Positions 17,796-26,839 of a stretch of 64,000 bases of DNA are shown piece by piece. Source of the DNA: Pseudomonas frederiksbergensis (GTDB lineage Bacteria > Pseudomonadota > Gammaproteobacteria > Pseudomonadales > Pseudomonadaceae); assembly GCF_900105495.1 (NCBI RefSeq), contig NZ_FNTF01000002.1, positions 719,501 through 783,500 of the forward strand, written 5' to 3'. Both the position numbers and the translations under genes were made by a program. Within the stretch, counting starts at the first letter, position 1. The number at the start of each line of letters is the position of its first letter. The notes below the pieces were generated by a model that was not told where the DNA came from, did no database searches, and saw nothing but the letters and a program-made list of their open reading frames with translations.

Positions 17796-19705
17796 CAGGA
17801 CAGAGCCTCCAGCTCCGCCTGCATGCTTTCAAGCAACTCCAGCGCTTCCATCCAGGCTTCTTCCAGTTCGGCTTCACGGACCTTCAGCTTGGCCTGTTCG
17901 GCCAGCAGATCACGCAAATCGTTTTTGCGCGCCGGCTCGTAAATGTCGCTATCGCCGAGGCTGGCATCGATCTTCGCCAGTTTCTCGTGCAGCTTGCCCA
18001 GCTCGGCTTCGAGCTTGTCAGCCTCGCGCTTGTGCGGTGCCAGTTGCTGACGCAACGCGGCCGCCGCCTGGCGCTGGGCCTTCTTGTCGGTCTTGTCCGG
18101 ATTGACCGGCGTGTTACTGACCGGGGCGTTGCGCTGACGGTAGTCCACCAGCCAACGGGTGTAGTCTTCCAGGTCGCCGTCGAACTCCTCGACCTTGCCG
18201 TCCGCCACCAGATAGAAATTGTCAGTGGTGCTTTTGAGCAAATGGCGATCGTGGGAGACCACCAGTACCGCGCCACTGAATTCCTGCAGGGCCATGGTCA
18301 GCGCCAGGCGCATTTCCAGGTCCAGGTGGTTGGTCGGTTCGTCGAGCAGCAACAGGTTCGGCCGGCCCCAGGCGATCAACGCTAGCGCCAGACGGGCCTT
18401 TTCGCCACCGGAGAAGTTCAGCACCGGCTCATCGATCCGCGCACCGCGGAAATCGAAACCACCGAGGAAGTCGCGCAGCGTCTGCTCGCGCTCGGTCGGC
18501 GCCAGGCGCTGCATGTGCAGCAACGGGCTGGCCTTGGAGTCGAGGGAGTCCAGCTGATGCTGGGCGAAGTAGCCAACAACGGTGTTCTCGCCACGGGTCA
18601 GTCGGCCGGACAACGGCTCGAGTTCACCGGCAAGGTTTTTGATCAGAGTCGACTTACCGGCACCGTTCGGGCCAAGCAAACCGATCCGCGCACCGGGGAT
18701 CAATTGCAATTTGACCTTCTCCAGCACGGCGCGCTCGCCGTAACCCAGTCGGGCGTCGGAGAGGTCAATCAACGGGCTGGAGATTTTCACCGATTCGCGG
18801 AAAACAAAATCGAATGGCGAATCGACGTGGGCGGCGGACAGCTCTTCCATCCGCTCCAGCGCCTTGATCCGGCTCTGGGCCTGACGGGCCTTGGTGGCCT
18901 GGGCCTTGAAACGGGCGATGTAGCTTTCCATGTGCGCCCGTTGCGCCTGCTGCTTCTCGTAGGCCTGCTGTTGCTGGGCCAGACGTTCGGCGCGAGCGCG
19001 TTCGAAGGCGCTGTAACCACCGCGATACAAGGTGATCTTGCGCTGATCGACGTGGGCCACGTGATCGACCACGGCATCGAGGAAATCCCGGTCGTGGGAA
19101 ATCAACATCAAGGTGCCGGGATAGCTTTTGAGCCATTCTTCGAGCCAGATGATGGCGTCGAGGTCCAAGTGGTTGGTCGGTTCGTCGAGCAGCAGAAGGT
19201 CCGAGGGGCACATCAAAGCCTGCGCCAGGTTCAGACGCATCCGCCAACCGCCAGAGAAATCTCCTACCTGGCGATCCATCTGTTCATTGGTGAACCCAAG
19301 GCCGGCCAGCAACTTGCGGGCCCGGGCATCGGCGGTGTAACCGTCGGCGCTGTCGAGTTCCGAGTGCAGGCGGGCCTGAGCGGTACCGTCATGGGCCGCT
19401 TCGGCTGCCGCGAGGTCACGTTGCACCTCGCGCAGGCGCAGGTCGCCATCGAGCACATAGTCGACCGCCACCCGATCGAGAGTGTCGATCTCCTGGCGCA
19501 TGTGGGCGATGCGCCAGTCCGCCGGCAAGAAGCAATCACCCGAGTCCGGGTGCAGGTCACCCAGAAGCAGGGCGAACAGGCTCGATTTGCCGGCGCCGTT
19601 GGCACCGATGAGGCCGGCTTTGTGGCCGGCGTGCAGGGTCAGCTCGGCGTCTTCTAGCAGACGTTGCGGGCCACGCTGTAAAGTCAGGTTCTGAAGTCGA
19701 ATCAT
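17795..19705 (-). CDS. ABC-F family ATPase, YheS type
   Basis: A 636-aa soluble tandem ATPase; length and order match E. coli YheS (637 aa). Walker A1 GANGAGKSS 34-42, signature FSGGWRMRL 150-158, Walker B1 LLLLDEP 170-176; linker helices 235-290; Walker A2 GPNGAGKST 345-353, signature FSGGEKARL 431-439, Walker B2 near 451-457; then a charged C-terminal coiled coil (about 560-636). There are no membrane helices, so it is not a transporter: ABC-F proteins bind the ribosomal E site and relieve stalling. ATG 19705 begins the conserved IRLQNLTLQRG; the longer frame to 19738 is unsupported. Confidence 0.95.
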   Translation of the reverse strand: MIRLQNLTLQRGPQRLLEDAELTLHAGHKAGLIGANGAGKSSLFALLLGDLHPDSGDCFLPADWRIAHMRQEIDTLDRVAVDYVLDGDLRLREVQRDLAAAEAAHDGTAQARLHSELDSADGYTADARARKLLAGLGFTNEQMDRQVGDFSGGWRMRLNLAQALMCPSDLLLLDEPTNHLDLDAIIWLEEWLKSYPGTLMLISHDRDFLDAVVDHVAHVDQRKITLYRGGYSAFERARAERLAQQQQAYEKQQAQRAHMESYIARFKAQATKARQAQSRIKALERMEELSAAHVDSPFDFVFRESVKISSPLIDLSDARLGYGERAVLEKVKLQLIPGARIGLLGPNGAGKSTLIKNLAGELEPLSGRLTRGENTVVGYFAQHQLDSLDSKASPLLHMQRLAPTEREQTLRDFLGGFDFRGARIDEPVLNFSGGEKARLALALIAWGRPNLLLLDEPTNHLDLEMRLALTMALQEFSGAVLVVSHDRHLLKSTTDNFYLVADGKVEEFDGDLEDYTRWLVDYRQRNAPVSNTPVNPDKTDKKAQRQAAAALRQQLAPHKREADKLEAELGKLHEKLAKIDASLGDSDIYEPARKNDLRDLLAEQAKLKVREAELEEAWMEALELLESMQAELEALS

Positions 19706-19755
19706 AATGGCGGCGGAGTCTACCAGCTTCGCTCGCAACTGGCGCGAGTAGCACT

Positions 19756-20220
19756 ATGTCCTCTGACCTGTGGAGCTTTTCCCTTAGTACTTACGCCCGT
19801 CCCGGCGTTGAACCCGCGTGCCTGCAATTGCAGTCGGCGGGTATCAATGTGTGCTTGCTGCTGTGCGGGCTGTGGCTGGGAGAACGTGGCGTCACCTGTA
19901 ACGAGCACCGATTGCAGCAATTGCGTAGCGTGGCCGAGCCGTGGGACGCAGACGTGGTGCAACCGCTGCGAGCCTTGCGGGTGAATTGGAAAGTCGTTGC
20001 CACTGACGATAGCGAACTGAATGCGTTACGCGAACAAGTGAAGGCACTCGAGCTGCAAGCCGAGCGACATCTGTTGGTGCGACTGGAACGATTGGCGTTG
20101 AGTTGGCCGCAGGATGAGGCGACCGATCTATCGGCCTGGCTGGAAGGTGTGGCGGCGGGTGCCGCCCACCTGGACCGCGACGCGCTGCATCAGCTGCGCG
20201 TCGCGGTAACCGGCACTTAG
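19756..20220 (+). CDS. TIGR02444 family protein
   Basis: A 154-aa protein of a Pseudomonas-type family of unknown function. The N-terminus (SSDLWSFSLSTYARPGVEPACLQLQ, then GINVCLLLCGLWLG) is the recognisable conserved block; the rest is helical and Leu-rich. No signal peptide, no catalytic motif seen. It is divergent from the ABC-F gene with only 50 bp between starts, and its stop overlaps the convergent algP stop by 4 bp. Confidence 0.88.
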   Translation: MSSDLWSFSLSTYARPGVEPACLQLQSAGINVCLLLCGLWLGERGVTCNEHRLQQLRSVAEPWDADVVQPLRALRVNWKVVATDDSELNALREQVKALELQAERHLLVRLERLALSWPQDEATDLSAWLEGVAAGAAHLDRDALHQLRVAVTGT

Positions 20221-21326
20221 GAAGCGCTGGTTGGGGTGGTTGCTGCGATCGATGCGGCGGCCGGCGTTGGTGCTGGCGGCGTTGTCGAAGTGGCCGCTGC
20301 TAAAGCAGACGTTGCCGCCGGAACCGGATTGGCTGGCTTGGCAACTGGCGCGGCGGCCGGCTTGGCGGCAACCGGTTTTTTCACCGCTGGTTTTGCAGCC
20401 GGTTTGGCAGCGGCAGGTTTGGCTGCTGGTTTCGCTGCGGCAGGTTTTGCAGCAGTGGCTGGCTTGGCTGCAGCAGGTTTTGCAGCAGCAGTTTTGGCAG
20501 CCGGTTTGGCTGCAGCTTTTGCAGCTGGTTTTGCAGCTGGCTTGGCCGCAGTTTTAGTCGCGACTGATTTCGCGGCAGGCTTGGCAGCAGGTTTCGCAGC
20601 GGCAGTTTTTGCAGCCGGTTTGGCAGCTGTTTTCGTCGCTGCAGTTTTCGCCACCGCGGATTTAGCAGCAGCGGTTCTTGCAGCCGGTTTAGCGGCAGCT
20701 GTTTTGGCAGCGGCTGGCTTGGCGGCAGGTTTGGCAGCGGCTGTTTTAGCCGCCGGTTTCGCAGCGCTGGCAGCGACTGGTTTTTTCGCCGCAGGTTTTG
20801 CTGCTGGTTTTGCTGCGGCTTTCACCGGTGCTTTGGCGGCCGGTTTGGCAGCAGGCTTGGCCGGTGCTTTTGCAGCAGCCGGTTTGGCAGCGGCTTTCTT
20901 GGCAGGAGCCGAAGCAGGCTTGGCCGAACGCAGGGACAACGCCTTGCCGACAGCCTCTTGCACACGACCGACGCCCTGGGCCAGTTTCAGGCTTTCTTGA
21001 GCATCGCGCTTGAGTTGCAGAATGTAGCTGCGAGTTTCGGATTGACGATCCTTGAGGGCATCGAGCAAGTCCTCAAGCTCCTTCACCGCGCCTTTGGCCT
21101 TGGCTTGTGCCTTGGCCTTGCCGGCCGCCGCAGCGTCCTGCAATTTGGTACGGGATTTGTGCAGTTTTTCTTGCGCTTTTCCGCGTTGCTTTTCCAGTTT
21201 GGCGAGCAGTTTTTCAGCATCAGCCAAGGCTTGGGAACAAGCGTTTTCCAGATGCTCGAGCAAGCTGCTCGAGAGTTGTTGGAGTAAGTGCAACGGGGTA
21301 TTTACAGGCTTCTTGGTGGCCGACAT
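20217..21326 (-). CDS. algP: histone H1-like regulatory protein AlgP
   Basis: A 369-aa protein. The N-terminal 130 residues are helical and charged with heptad-like Leu spacing (LLQQLSSSLLEHLENACSQ onward); from about residue 135 nearly everything is KPAA/AAKPA repeats with periodic Lys, the histone H1-like tail that gave AlgP (AlgR3) its name. In P. aeruginosa it influences algD transcription and the tail varies in length through repeat slippage. The last 40 residues switch to APTPA-type repeats. The opposite strand of the tail also stays open, which is only a compositional shadow. Gene order (FKBP gene, algQ next) agrees with P. aeruginosa. Confidence 0.95.
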   Translation of the reverse strand: MSATKKPVNTPLHLLQQLSSSLLEHLENACSQALADAEKLLAKLEKQRGKAQEKLHKSRTKLQDAAAAGKAKAQAKAKGAVKELEDLLDALKDRQSETRSYILQLKRDAQESLKLAQGVGRVQEAVGKALSLRSAKPASAPAKKAAAKPAAAKAPAKPAAKPAAKAPVKAAAKPAAKPAAKKPVAASAAKPAAKTAAAKPAAKPAAAKTAAAKPAARTAAAKSAVAKTAATKTAAKPAAKTAAAKPAAKPAAKSVATKTAAKPAAKPAAKAAAKPAAKTAAAKPAAAKPATAAKPAAAKPAAKPAAAKPAAKPAVKKPVAAKPAAAPVAKPANPVPAATSALAAATSTTPPAPTPAAASIAATTPTSAS

Positions 21327-21518
21327 GGTTTACCTCCTGGCTGACGTGGGTGCGGCTCATACTAGACCTCTGCTGCTACCGCCGCTAGGGCATGTTGACA
21401 GTATCCAAAGCGCTGCGTTGCAACGGATTGAAATTCTTCTGCGCTTGCGCAAAACCAGTTCACCGTCGGGCGCATTCACACTGGCATAATCCCCCGCATC
21501 TCAGGTCGGAGAGTGCCC

Positions 21519-22184
21519 ATGTCGCGCTACCTTTTTTTATCTCTGTGCGTGTTTTTTTCAGTGGCCCAGGCCGCCGAAAAAACCCAGGAAAATGACACTC
21601 ATGATCTCTCTTACAGCTTGGGTGCAAGTCTCGGCGAACGCCTGCGCCAGGAGGTTCCTGATCTGCAACTGCAGGCGCTGATCCAAGGCTTGCAACAAGC
21701 CTATCAAGGCAAACCCCTGGCACTGAAAGATGAGCAGATCGAACAGATTCTTGCCGAGCACGAAGCCCAGGTCGCCTTGCAACCGAGCATGCCGCAAAGC
21801 GAAATCGCCCTCGAAAAAGAGCAGGCTTTTCTCGCCGAGGAAAAAACCAGACCGGGCGTTCGTGAGTTGGCCGATGGGATATTACTCACCGAGTTGGCGC
21901 CAGGCACGGGTGCCAAAGCCGGCCCCAACGGCAAAGTCCAGGTGCTGTATATCGGCCGACTTCCCGACGGCACGGTGTTCGATCAGAACAGTCAGCCGCA
22001 GTGGTTCAGTCTCGACAGCGTGATCAGCGGATGGCGCAGCGCGTTACAGCAAATGCCGGTCGGTGCGAAATGGCGCTTGGTGATTCCATCGGCCGAAGCC
22101 TATGGCGCCGAGGGTGCCGGCGACCTGATTGCGCCGTTCACACCGCTGGTATTCGAAGTTGAACTGCGCGGTGCCACAGGCTGA
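21519..22184 (+). CDS. FKBP-type peptidyl-prolyl cis-trans isomerase, secreted
   Basis: A 221-aa protein with a cleavable signal peptide (residues 1-19, ending VAQAA), so the isomerase works in the periplasm. A dimerising helical N-domain (about 25-115, SYSLGASLGERLRQE) precedes the FKBP domain (about 120-221: GKVQVLYIGRLPDGTVFDQN, VISGWRSALQQMPVGAKWRLVIP, AYGAEGAGDLIAPFTPLVFEVEL), the FkpA/FklB layout. I choose ATG 21519, 7 bp after GGAG; a GTG at 21513 is too close to that site. It is divergent from algP. Confidence 0.94.
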   Translation: MSRYLFLSLCVFFSVAQAAEKTQENDTHDLSYSLGASLGERLRQEVPDLQLQALIQGLQQAYQGKPLALKDEQIEQILAEHEAQVALQPSMPQSEIALEKEQAFLAEEKTRPGVRELADGILLTELAPGTGAKAGPNGKVQVLYIGRLPDGTVFDQNSQPQWFSLDSVISGWRSALQQMPVGAKWRLVIPSAEAYGAEGAGDLIAPFTPLVFEVELRGATG

Positions 22185-22196
22185 ATACCGGAAACG

Positions 22197-22225
22197 AAAA
22201 ACGGCGCGCATGGCGCACCGTTTTT
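22197..22225 (+). terminator. bidirectional terminator between FKBP gene and algQ
   Basis: AAAAACGG...CCGTTTTT with an inner GCGC/GCGC stem; A and T runs on the two sides let it serve both convergent genes. Confidence 0.9.
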
Positions 22226-22247
22226 GCAGGTCTTGCAGGAAGGAGGT

Positions 22248-22706
22248 TCAGGCCTGAACCGGGTCTTCTTCCTTGTGAGCGGTGTGCAACACTTCGATCA
22301 GGCAGTCTTCCAGTTCGAAGCGCTCGTGCAACAGGCCACCCAGCTCTTTGAATTTCTCTGCCACGCATTGACCTGCATCACACAGGTCATTGAACGCCAG
22401 CAGCTTCTCGGTGATGACATCGATGCGAGGGTAGATGGTTTCGGCCAACTCAAGCCCGCGAGTGTCACCAAACGCCTTGGCTTCACCGGTCAGCTGTTCG
22501 TAGATCTCGAAGTGCCCGGCAGACACGTAATCGACCAGTACGCCGCAGAATTCCTGCAACGGCTTACGGTTCTCACCCAGCGCCTCAGGCTTGGCGCCGA
22601 GAGCATCATAGGCCCGAACCAGTTCGTGACGCTCCTGCAACCAGCGATCGATCAGCAGATGCACTCCACCCCAACGTTCCTGAGCATTCTGACAACTTTC
22701 GAGCAT
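22248..22706 (-). CDS. algQ: anti-sigma-70 regulator AlgQ (Rsd family)
   Basis: A 152-aa cytoplasmic helical protein. The start [29 protein letters not shown] matches the Rsd/AlgQ family; members bind domain 4 of the housekeeping sigma factor and favour alternative sigma factors in stationary phase. In P. aeruginosa AlgQ affects alginate, siderophore and virulence gene expression. ATG 22706 has AGAGAG upstream and starts the conserved sequence. Neighbours algP and dsbB match the P. aeruginosa order. Confidence 0.95.
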   Translation of the reverse strand: MLESCQNAQERWGGVHLLIDRWLQERHELVRAYDALGAKPEALGENRKPLQEFCGVLVDYVSAGHFEIYEQLTGEAKAFGDTRGLELAETIYPRIDVITEKLLAFNDLCDAGQCVAEKFKELGGLLHERFELEDCLIEVLHTAHKEEDPVQA

Positions 22707-22884
22707 GGTGATCTCTCTTCCCTTGTGGGTCATGCTGCCCTACACCCGTCGCACACTTGAAAATCAAGTATCGGCCAGGCAGAGCGTCATTCGAGCAACA
22801 TAATTCCAATGACACGTGCGGGCCAGATTATGCCCGCGCGACAATGGCTTCAAGGTACGCAGGAGATAAAGTTCATACAAGTGT

Positions 22885-23436
22885 TTAATCACCCGCCAGC
22901 GCCCGATGCGACGAACCGCCGCTGAGCGGTCGCTGACACGCTTTCCAGGCAAGACGCAGCAACTGATAAATACCTAAAATCGTCATCGCCATGAAGAGCA
23001 GCAGACTCCATTCGGGAATGCTCAGGTCGAACAGTGTCCAGGATATCTCCGCGCACTCGGCCACCCCTTTGAACATCTGTGTCACCTGGCAAAACCAGGG
23101 CATGTCCTCGTACGGAACCGCCAGATCAGGCGGACACGTCAACAGCTGATGCGTGGGATCGCTCTGCAGCAAAACCTGGCGCCATGCCGTGATCGTACCC
23201 GCCAGACTGCAAAACAGTCCGAGTACCCAATACAGGAAAGACCCAAAGCGGCCGGGCCCATGCACCGAAGCCACCAGGCAGACACCCGTGAGCAACGCGA
23301 GGCAAAAGCGCTGCAACAGGCACAACCCGCAAGGCTTGAGGCCGACCGCATATTCCAGGTAATAGGACACGCCCAGAGCCAGGGCACCTGCAATGAAAGC
23401 CATGAAAAACAAGGAGCGTGAGCAGGCCAAAGACAT
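22885..23436 (-). CDS. dsbB: disulfide bond formation protein B (DsbB/DsbH type)
   Basis: A 183-aa inner-membrane oxidoreductase with four helices that passes electrons from DsbA to quinone. The first redox pair is CGLC at 36-39 in a periplasmic loop; the second loop has C101 and C128 (C116 is additional), corresponding to the mobile pair of DsbB. Arg after the CXXC (LQRFC) fits the quinone-binding Arg. Pseudomonads carry two DsbB-like proteins; the copy next to algQ is the one called DsbH or DsbB1 in P. aeruginosa. Start ATG 23436. Confidence 0.93.
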   Translation of the reverse strand: MSLACSRSLFFMAFIAGALALGVSYYLEYAVGLKPCGLCLLQRFCLALLTGVCLVASVHGPGRFGSFLYWVLGLFCSLAGTITAWRQVLLQSDPTHQLLTCPPDLAVPYEDMPWFCQVTQMFKGVAECAEISWTLFDLSIPEWSLLLFMAMTILGIYQLLRLAWKACQRPLSGGSSHRALAGD

Positions 23437-23562
23437 GGCATTTCCGTAACAGTAGAGACAGGCGGTTACGGTAGAGGAAAGCGCCGCAGGCTTTCAAGGC
23501 GGGCCAGCGGGGACACTTCAACAGAAGTGTAGGGAATTCCCGACAGGAACGAGAGGATCAGA

Positions 23563-23604
23563 TGTAGTCCTTTGTAGGACTTTGCCGTTTACGGACTACA
23601 AAGG
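23563..23604. repeat. overlapping inverted repeats downstream of hemY
   Basis: TGTAGTCC (23563-23570) pairs with GGACTACA (23593-23600), while CCTTTGTAG (23569-23577) pairs with CTACAAAGG (23596-23604). The two stems share bases and exclude each other. The site lies between the hemY stop and the dsbB start (both leftward), a place for a transcript end or regulator site; there is no clean T run. Confidence 0.5.
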
Positions 23605-23665
23605 GAAAATCCCGACAATTTGCAGGCGGCTGGGTCGCTCCTTGGAGCGACCCGTCATCCGCTCT

Positions 23666-24904
23666 TCAAGCGTGAACAGGAACCGGCAACGGTGCCGCCA
23701 GCAGGCGCTCGTCCAGCAAACCCAGGCCTTCCTGGAACAACTGATTGCTGCGTTCAGTGTCACCCAGCTGCGCCAGCAGCCGCGCCAGTTCCGCACAGGC
23801 TTCCGGGTTGCGCTGCACGCGCAGGCTGCTTTCCAGATAATCCCGGGCCTTGCCCCAAAGGCTGCTTTGCAGACACAAGCGCCCCAGGGTCAGCAGCAGG
23901 CTCGGGTCGGCCGGATGATCCTTGAGCCAGCCTTCGGCGGTGTGCAGTTGACGGGCCGGATCGCTGCCGCGAACGAGTCCGTAGAGGCGCGCCAGATGAC
24001 TGTCGTAGTTGCGCTTGAGCGCTGTTCGCAGGATCTCTTCGGCCTCGACCTGAGCCCCCAGTTGCCGAAGTTGCTCGGCATAAGCGAGCACCAGTTGCGG
24101 CTCCTGACGCTGAGCTGAGGTCAGTTGCTGCCAGGCGCGATTGAGCGATTGCAAGCCGACCGTTCCGTCTGCTTCTTGATGCGCCGCCAGGGACAGGTTC
24201 TCCCCCCAGGCCCGGCGCTCCAGTTCGGCCAGCTCGGACGCTGGCAGGACCTTGTCCTTGCGTAGCTCCGGCAGCAGGCGAATCACGGCCGACCAGTCGC
24301 CGCGCTGTTGGTGCAAGCGCTGCAACTGGCGCAAGGTCTGGACGTTATGAGGATGACGCTCGTGCATGGCTTGCAAGGTCACCAGGGCGCCATCGGTATC
24401 GCCGCGGTCGGTCTGGAGTTGCGCGTGACTCAGGGCAATGGCCAACTCTGCCTGGGGCTGTCGCTCCAGAGCGCGCTCGAGCAGATTGTCGCTTTCCTCG
24501 TATTGCCCTTGTTCGTTCGCGGCCCGGGCAGCGCCGAGGTAATAAAGCAGCGGCTGGCGCTCGGCTTCCGCAGCCCGGTGCAGATGACGCTGCGCACTGG
24601 CCCAGCGACCTTCGGCCAGATCCAGCTGACCGTGTTCAATCGCCACCTGCACACGGCGGCTGCGATTGCGCCGAGACCAGGGATTGACCACGCCGCTGGA
24701 GGTCATCACCAATTCGATCAACGCCTTGATGCCCCAGAACACCAGCCAGAGCACGGCGACCAACGCCAGGGTTGCCCACAGGCTCGATTCGTAACGGAAG
24801 CTTTTGTAGGCGATCAGCACGTAACCGGAATGCTCGGCGATCGCCAGCCCCAGCGCGGCGGCAGCGGCGATCACCAGGAACACGATTACATAGAGGCGTT
24901 TCAT
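23666..24904 (-). CDS. hemY: heme biosynthesis-associated TPR protein HemY
   Basis: A 412-aa inner-membrane protein: two N-terminal hydrophobic helices (about 1-22 and 38-62) and a long tetratricopeptide-repeat domain from about residue 85 on (GRWASAQRHLHRAAEAERQPLLYYLGAARA, WLKDHPADPSLLLTLGRLCLQ). This is the proteobacterial HemY of the hemCDXY operon, not the Gram-positive oxidase of the same name; its exact role in heme synthesis is unclear. It overlaps hemX by 4 bp (ATGA) and is the last gene of the operon. Confidence 0.93.
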   Translation of the reverse strand: MKRLYVIVFLVIAAAAALGLAIAEHSGYVLIAYKSFRYESSLWATLALVAVLWLVFWGIKALIELVMTSSGVVNPWSRRNRSRRVQVAIEHGQLDLAEGRWASAQRHLHRAAEAERQPLLYYLGAARAANEQGQYEESDNLLERALERQPQAELAIALSHAQLQTDRGDTDGALVTLQAMHERHPHNVQTLRQLQRLHQQRGDWSAVIRLLPELRKDKVLPASELAELERRAWGENLSLAAHQEADGTVGLQSLNRAWQQLTSAQRQEPQLVLAYAEQLRQLGAQVEAEEILRTALKRNYDSHLARLYGLVRGSDPARQLHTAEGWLKDHPADPSLLLTLGRLCLQSSLWGKARDYLESSLRVQRNPEACAELARLLAQLGDTERSNQLFQEGLGLLDERLLAAPLPVPVHA

Positions 24905-26055
24905 GGCGTCGCCTCCTGAACGGTGTCCGTGGCAGGTTTGGCCATCGGCTTGATCGAGTCCTCGGCGTTGACGTTGCGCCGTTCCAGATAACCCTGAACT
25001 GCACTCAGCGTGCCGGTCAGGTCTGGCGTGACCACGGCGACCGGTTGCTTGCTCAACTCGCCAACCTGCTCAAGCATCACTTTGCTCTGAGGGTTGTCCG
25101 GGTTGAAGTTACCTTTAAGTACGTCCCGCGCTTCGGCCAGCGCCTGGGTATAAACCGCGGCCTGGCCGTTGAGCGCGGCCCATTGCGCCTGCTCCAGCGC
25201 CAGGCTCAGGGCCAGGCGCACCTGGCTCAGGCTCTGCCCGGCCAGCAACGGACGCACATTCTTGTCGGCGTTGAAGTCGATGCGGATGTAGCGCGAGACC
25301 TGATCCCACCATTGCGCCCAACGACTGGCGCCGTCGCCATCAGCAGTGAGACCCAACAGGGATTCGCCACGGTCCTTGTACTCGGGTGCCAGCTCGGTAA
25401 GGCTGATCACCTGATCGCGCAACGCCCCCAATCGCAGGAACAGACCGGTGCGATCCGGCTGCTGGGTGCTACGCAATGCCACCAGTGTCTTGGCTACTTG
25501 CTCGCGAGCGGCAAACGAACCCGGGTCGTTCTGTTCGCGCAAAATTTCATCGGCGCCCTGGACCAAAGCCTGGGCACTGCTGATGTCCTGCAACGCGGAA
25601 AGACGCAGGCTGGCCAGACGCAGCAGATGCTCGGCCTCGGCCAGGCGCCAATCCTTGCGGCTGGCGCCCAGAACCGTTTCCAGACGTTGGTTCAAGCGTT
25701 GCTGATCACCTTGAAGCTGAGTGACCAAACGACTGCGCGCGTCGAGCTCGTCGGCGGCCGGCATTTGTTCCAGGCGAGCCGTCAGGCGTTGTTCATTGAG
25801 CTTCAGCTCCTGCGCCTGATCGTTCAATGCCTGGACCTGGCTCAACTGCAGTTGAGTGTTGGCTTGCAGGTGACGCACCTGCCAGACACCCCAACCGCCC
25901 ACGGCAACACCGGCAGCGCCCAGCAGCAGCGCGACGATTGCCAGCCCATTGCCTCGGCGCTGCACTGCAGCAGGTGGCCCGGTTTCAACCGGTGCTTCAA
26001 CCGGTGCATCGAGCACTGGCTTGACGTCATCTTTAGGCAAGGCTGTTTCGCTCAC
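24901..26055 (-). CDS. hemX: HemX-family membrane protein
   Basis: A 384-aa protein with a Pro/Glu/Val-rich cytoplasmic N-terminus (1-32), one transmembrane helix (about 34-58) and a periplasmic coiled coil (about 62-125, AQELKLNEQRLTARLEQM), then a helical domain (AEHLLRLASLRLSALQDISSA). It is often annotated uroporphyrin-III C-methyltransferase but has no methyltransferase motifs; function in tetrapyrrole synthesis is by operon membership. It lies 16 bp after hemD and overlaps hemY. Confidence 0.93.
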   Translation of the reverse strand: MSETALPKDDVKPVLDAPVEAPVETGPPAAVQRRGNGLAIVALLLGAAGVAVGGWGVWQVRHLQANTQLQLSQVQALNDQAQELKLNEQRLTARLEQMPAADELDARSRLVTQLQGDQQRLNQRLETVLGASRKDWRLAEAEHLLRLASLRLSALQDISSAQALVQGADEILREQNDPGSFAAREQVAKTLVALRSTQQPDRTGLFLRLGALRDQVISLTELAPEYKDRGESLLGLTADGDGASRWAQWWDQVSRYIRIDFNADKNVRPLLAGQSLSQVRLALSLALEQAQWAALNGQAAVYTQALAEARDVLKGNFNPDNPQSKVMLEQVGELSKQPVAVVTPDLTGTLSAVQGYLERRNVNAEDSIKPMAKPATDTVQEATP

Positions 26056-26071
26056 GTATCCATCCTTTGCA

Positions 26072-26839
26072 TTAGAGAACGGGTCCGGGATGCTCCCGTA
26101 ACGCCGTCAGCAATGCCGCGGCACTGGCGCCACGACAATCCACAACTGTTTGGGCCCCGGCGGAACGTGCCAGCTCGGCGACCCTGGGGCTTGGAACAAA
26201 CAACGGCAACCGCGCCAACTGCGGCCAGGCATCGCCGGCCAATTGATGCAGGTGCTCAAAACCCTGTCCACTGCTGACCACCAGCCCGTTCAAGCGTTCC
26301 GCTTCGATCCGGTCAGGCAGCGCTGCCGGCGGGTACTGCGGCAGGTCGCGGCGGTACAACTCCAGATACTCGACACTAGCACCAAGCTCGCGCAAACGCT
26401 CAGCCAGCAACTCGCGCCCGCCCTCCCCGCGCATGATCAGCACACGCGGATCGGGCCGCGCAATGGCCTCGCGCAACTGCGGAAGTTCAAGCAAGGCTTC
26501 GCTGTCATCGCCCCCCACCGGAAAGCTGATGTCCAACCCGCGATCCTCGAGGATCTGCGCGGTGGCTGCGCCTACGCTAAACCACTTCAAACGAGGGGGT
26601 TGCAGCCGATACCTGTCGAGCAGATCCACGGCAATTCTGGCAGCCGGCTTGCTGACGACTATCACTGCGCAATAGCGATCCAGCCCCTGAATCATCTCGC
26701 GCATTGTGTCAGAGGCTGGAATCGGCTCGATCTCCAAAAGCGGCAAACTGCTGCTGAAAATCCCCTTTTCGGCCAAAAAACCGCTCAGCGCCGCCGACTC
26801 ATCCGCGGGACGCGTCAGCAGCAGGCGCCAACCCGTCAC
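26072..26839 (-). CDS. hemD: uroporphyrinogen-III synthase
   Basis: A 255-aa cytoplasmic enzyme that closes and inverts ring D of hydroxymethylbilane to give uroporphyrinogen III. The two-domain HemD fold is recognised by the start ([23 protein letters not shown]), the [14 protein letters not shown] segment, [12 protein letters not shown], and [16 protein letters not shown] late. Sequence conservation in this family is low, so position directly after hemC (4-bp ATGA overlap) is a strong supporting argument. Confidence 0.95.
   Translation of the reverse strand: MTGWRLLLTRPADESAALSGFLAEKGIFSSSLPLLEIEPIPASDTMREMIQGLDRYCAVIVVSKPAARIAVDLLDRYRLQPPRLKWFSVGAATAQILEDRGLDISFPVGGDDSEALLELPQLREAIARPDPRVLIMRGEGGRELLAERLRELGASVEYLELYRRDLPQYPPAALPDRIEAERLNGLVVSSGQGFEHLHQLAGDAWPQLARLPLFVPSPRVAELARSAGAQTVVDCRGASAAALLTALREHPGPVL

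Noticed and set aside
20236..21000. 254-aa Ala/Gly/Phe-rich ORF opposite the algP tail
   Set aside because: Complement of KPAA repeats is automatically open; it resembles a membrane protein only by composition.
24901..26055. HemX as uroporphyrinogen-III C-methyltransferase
   Set aside because: The common database label is not supported: single TM, coiled coil, and no SAM-binding motifs.
24772..26277. 501-aa ORF opposite hemX/hemY
   Set aside because: Shadow of two overlapping hem operon genes, crossing their boundary without a start signal.
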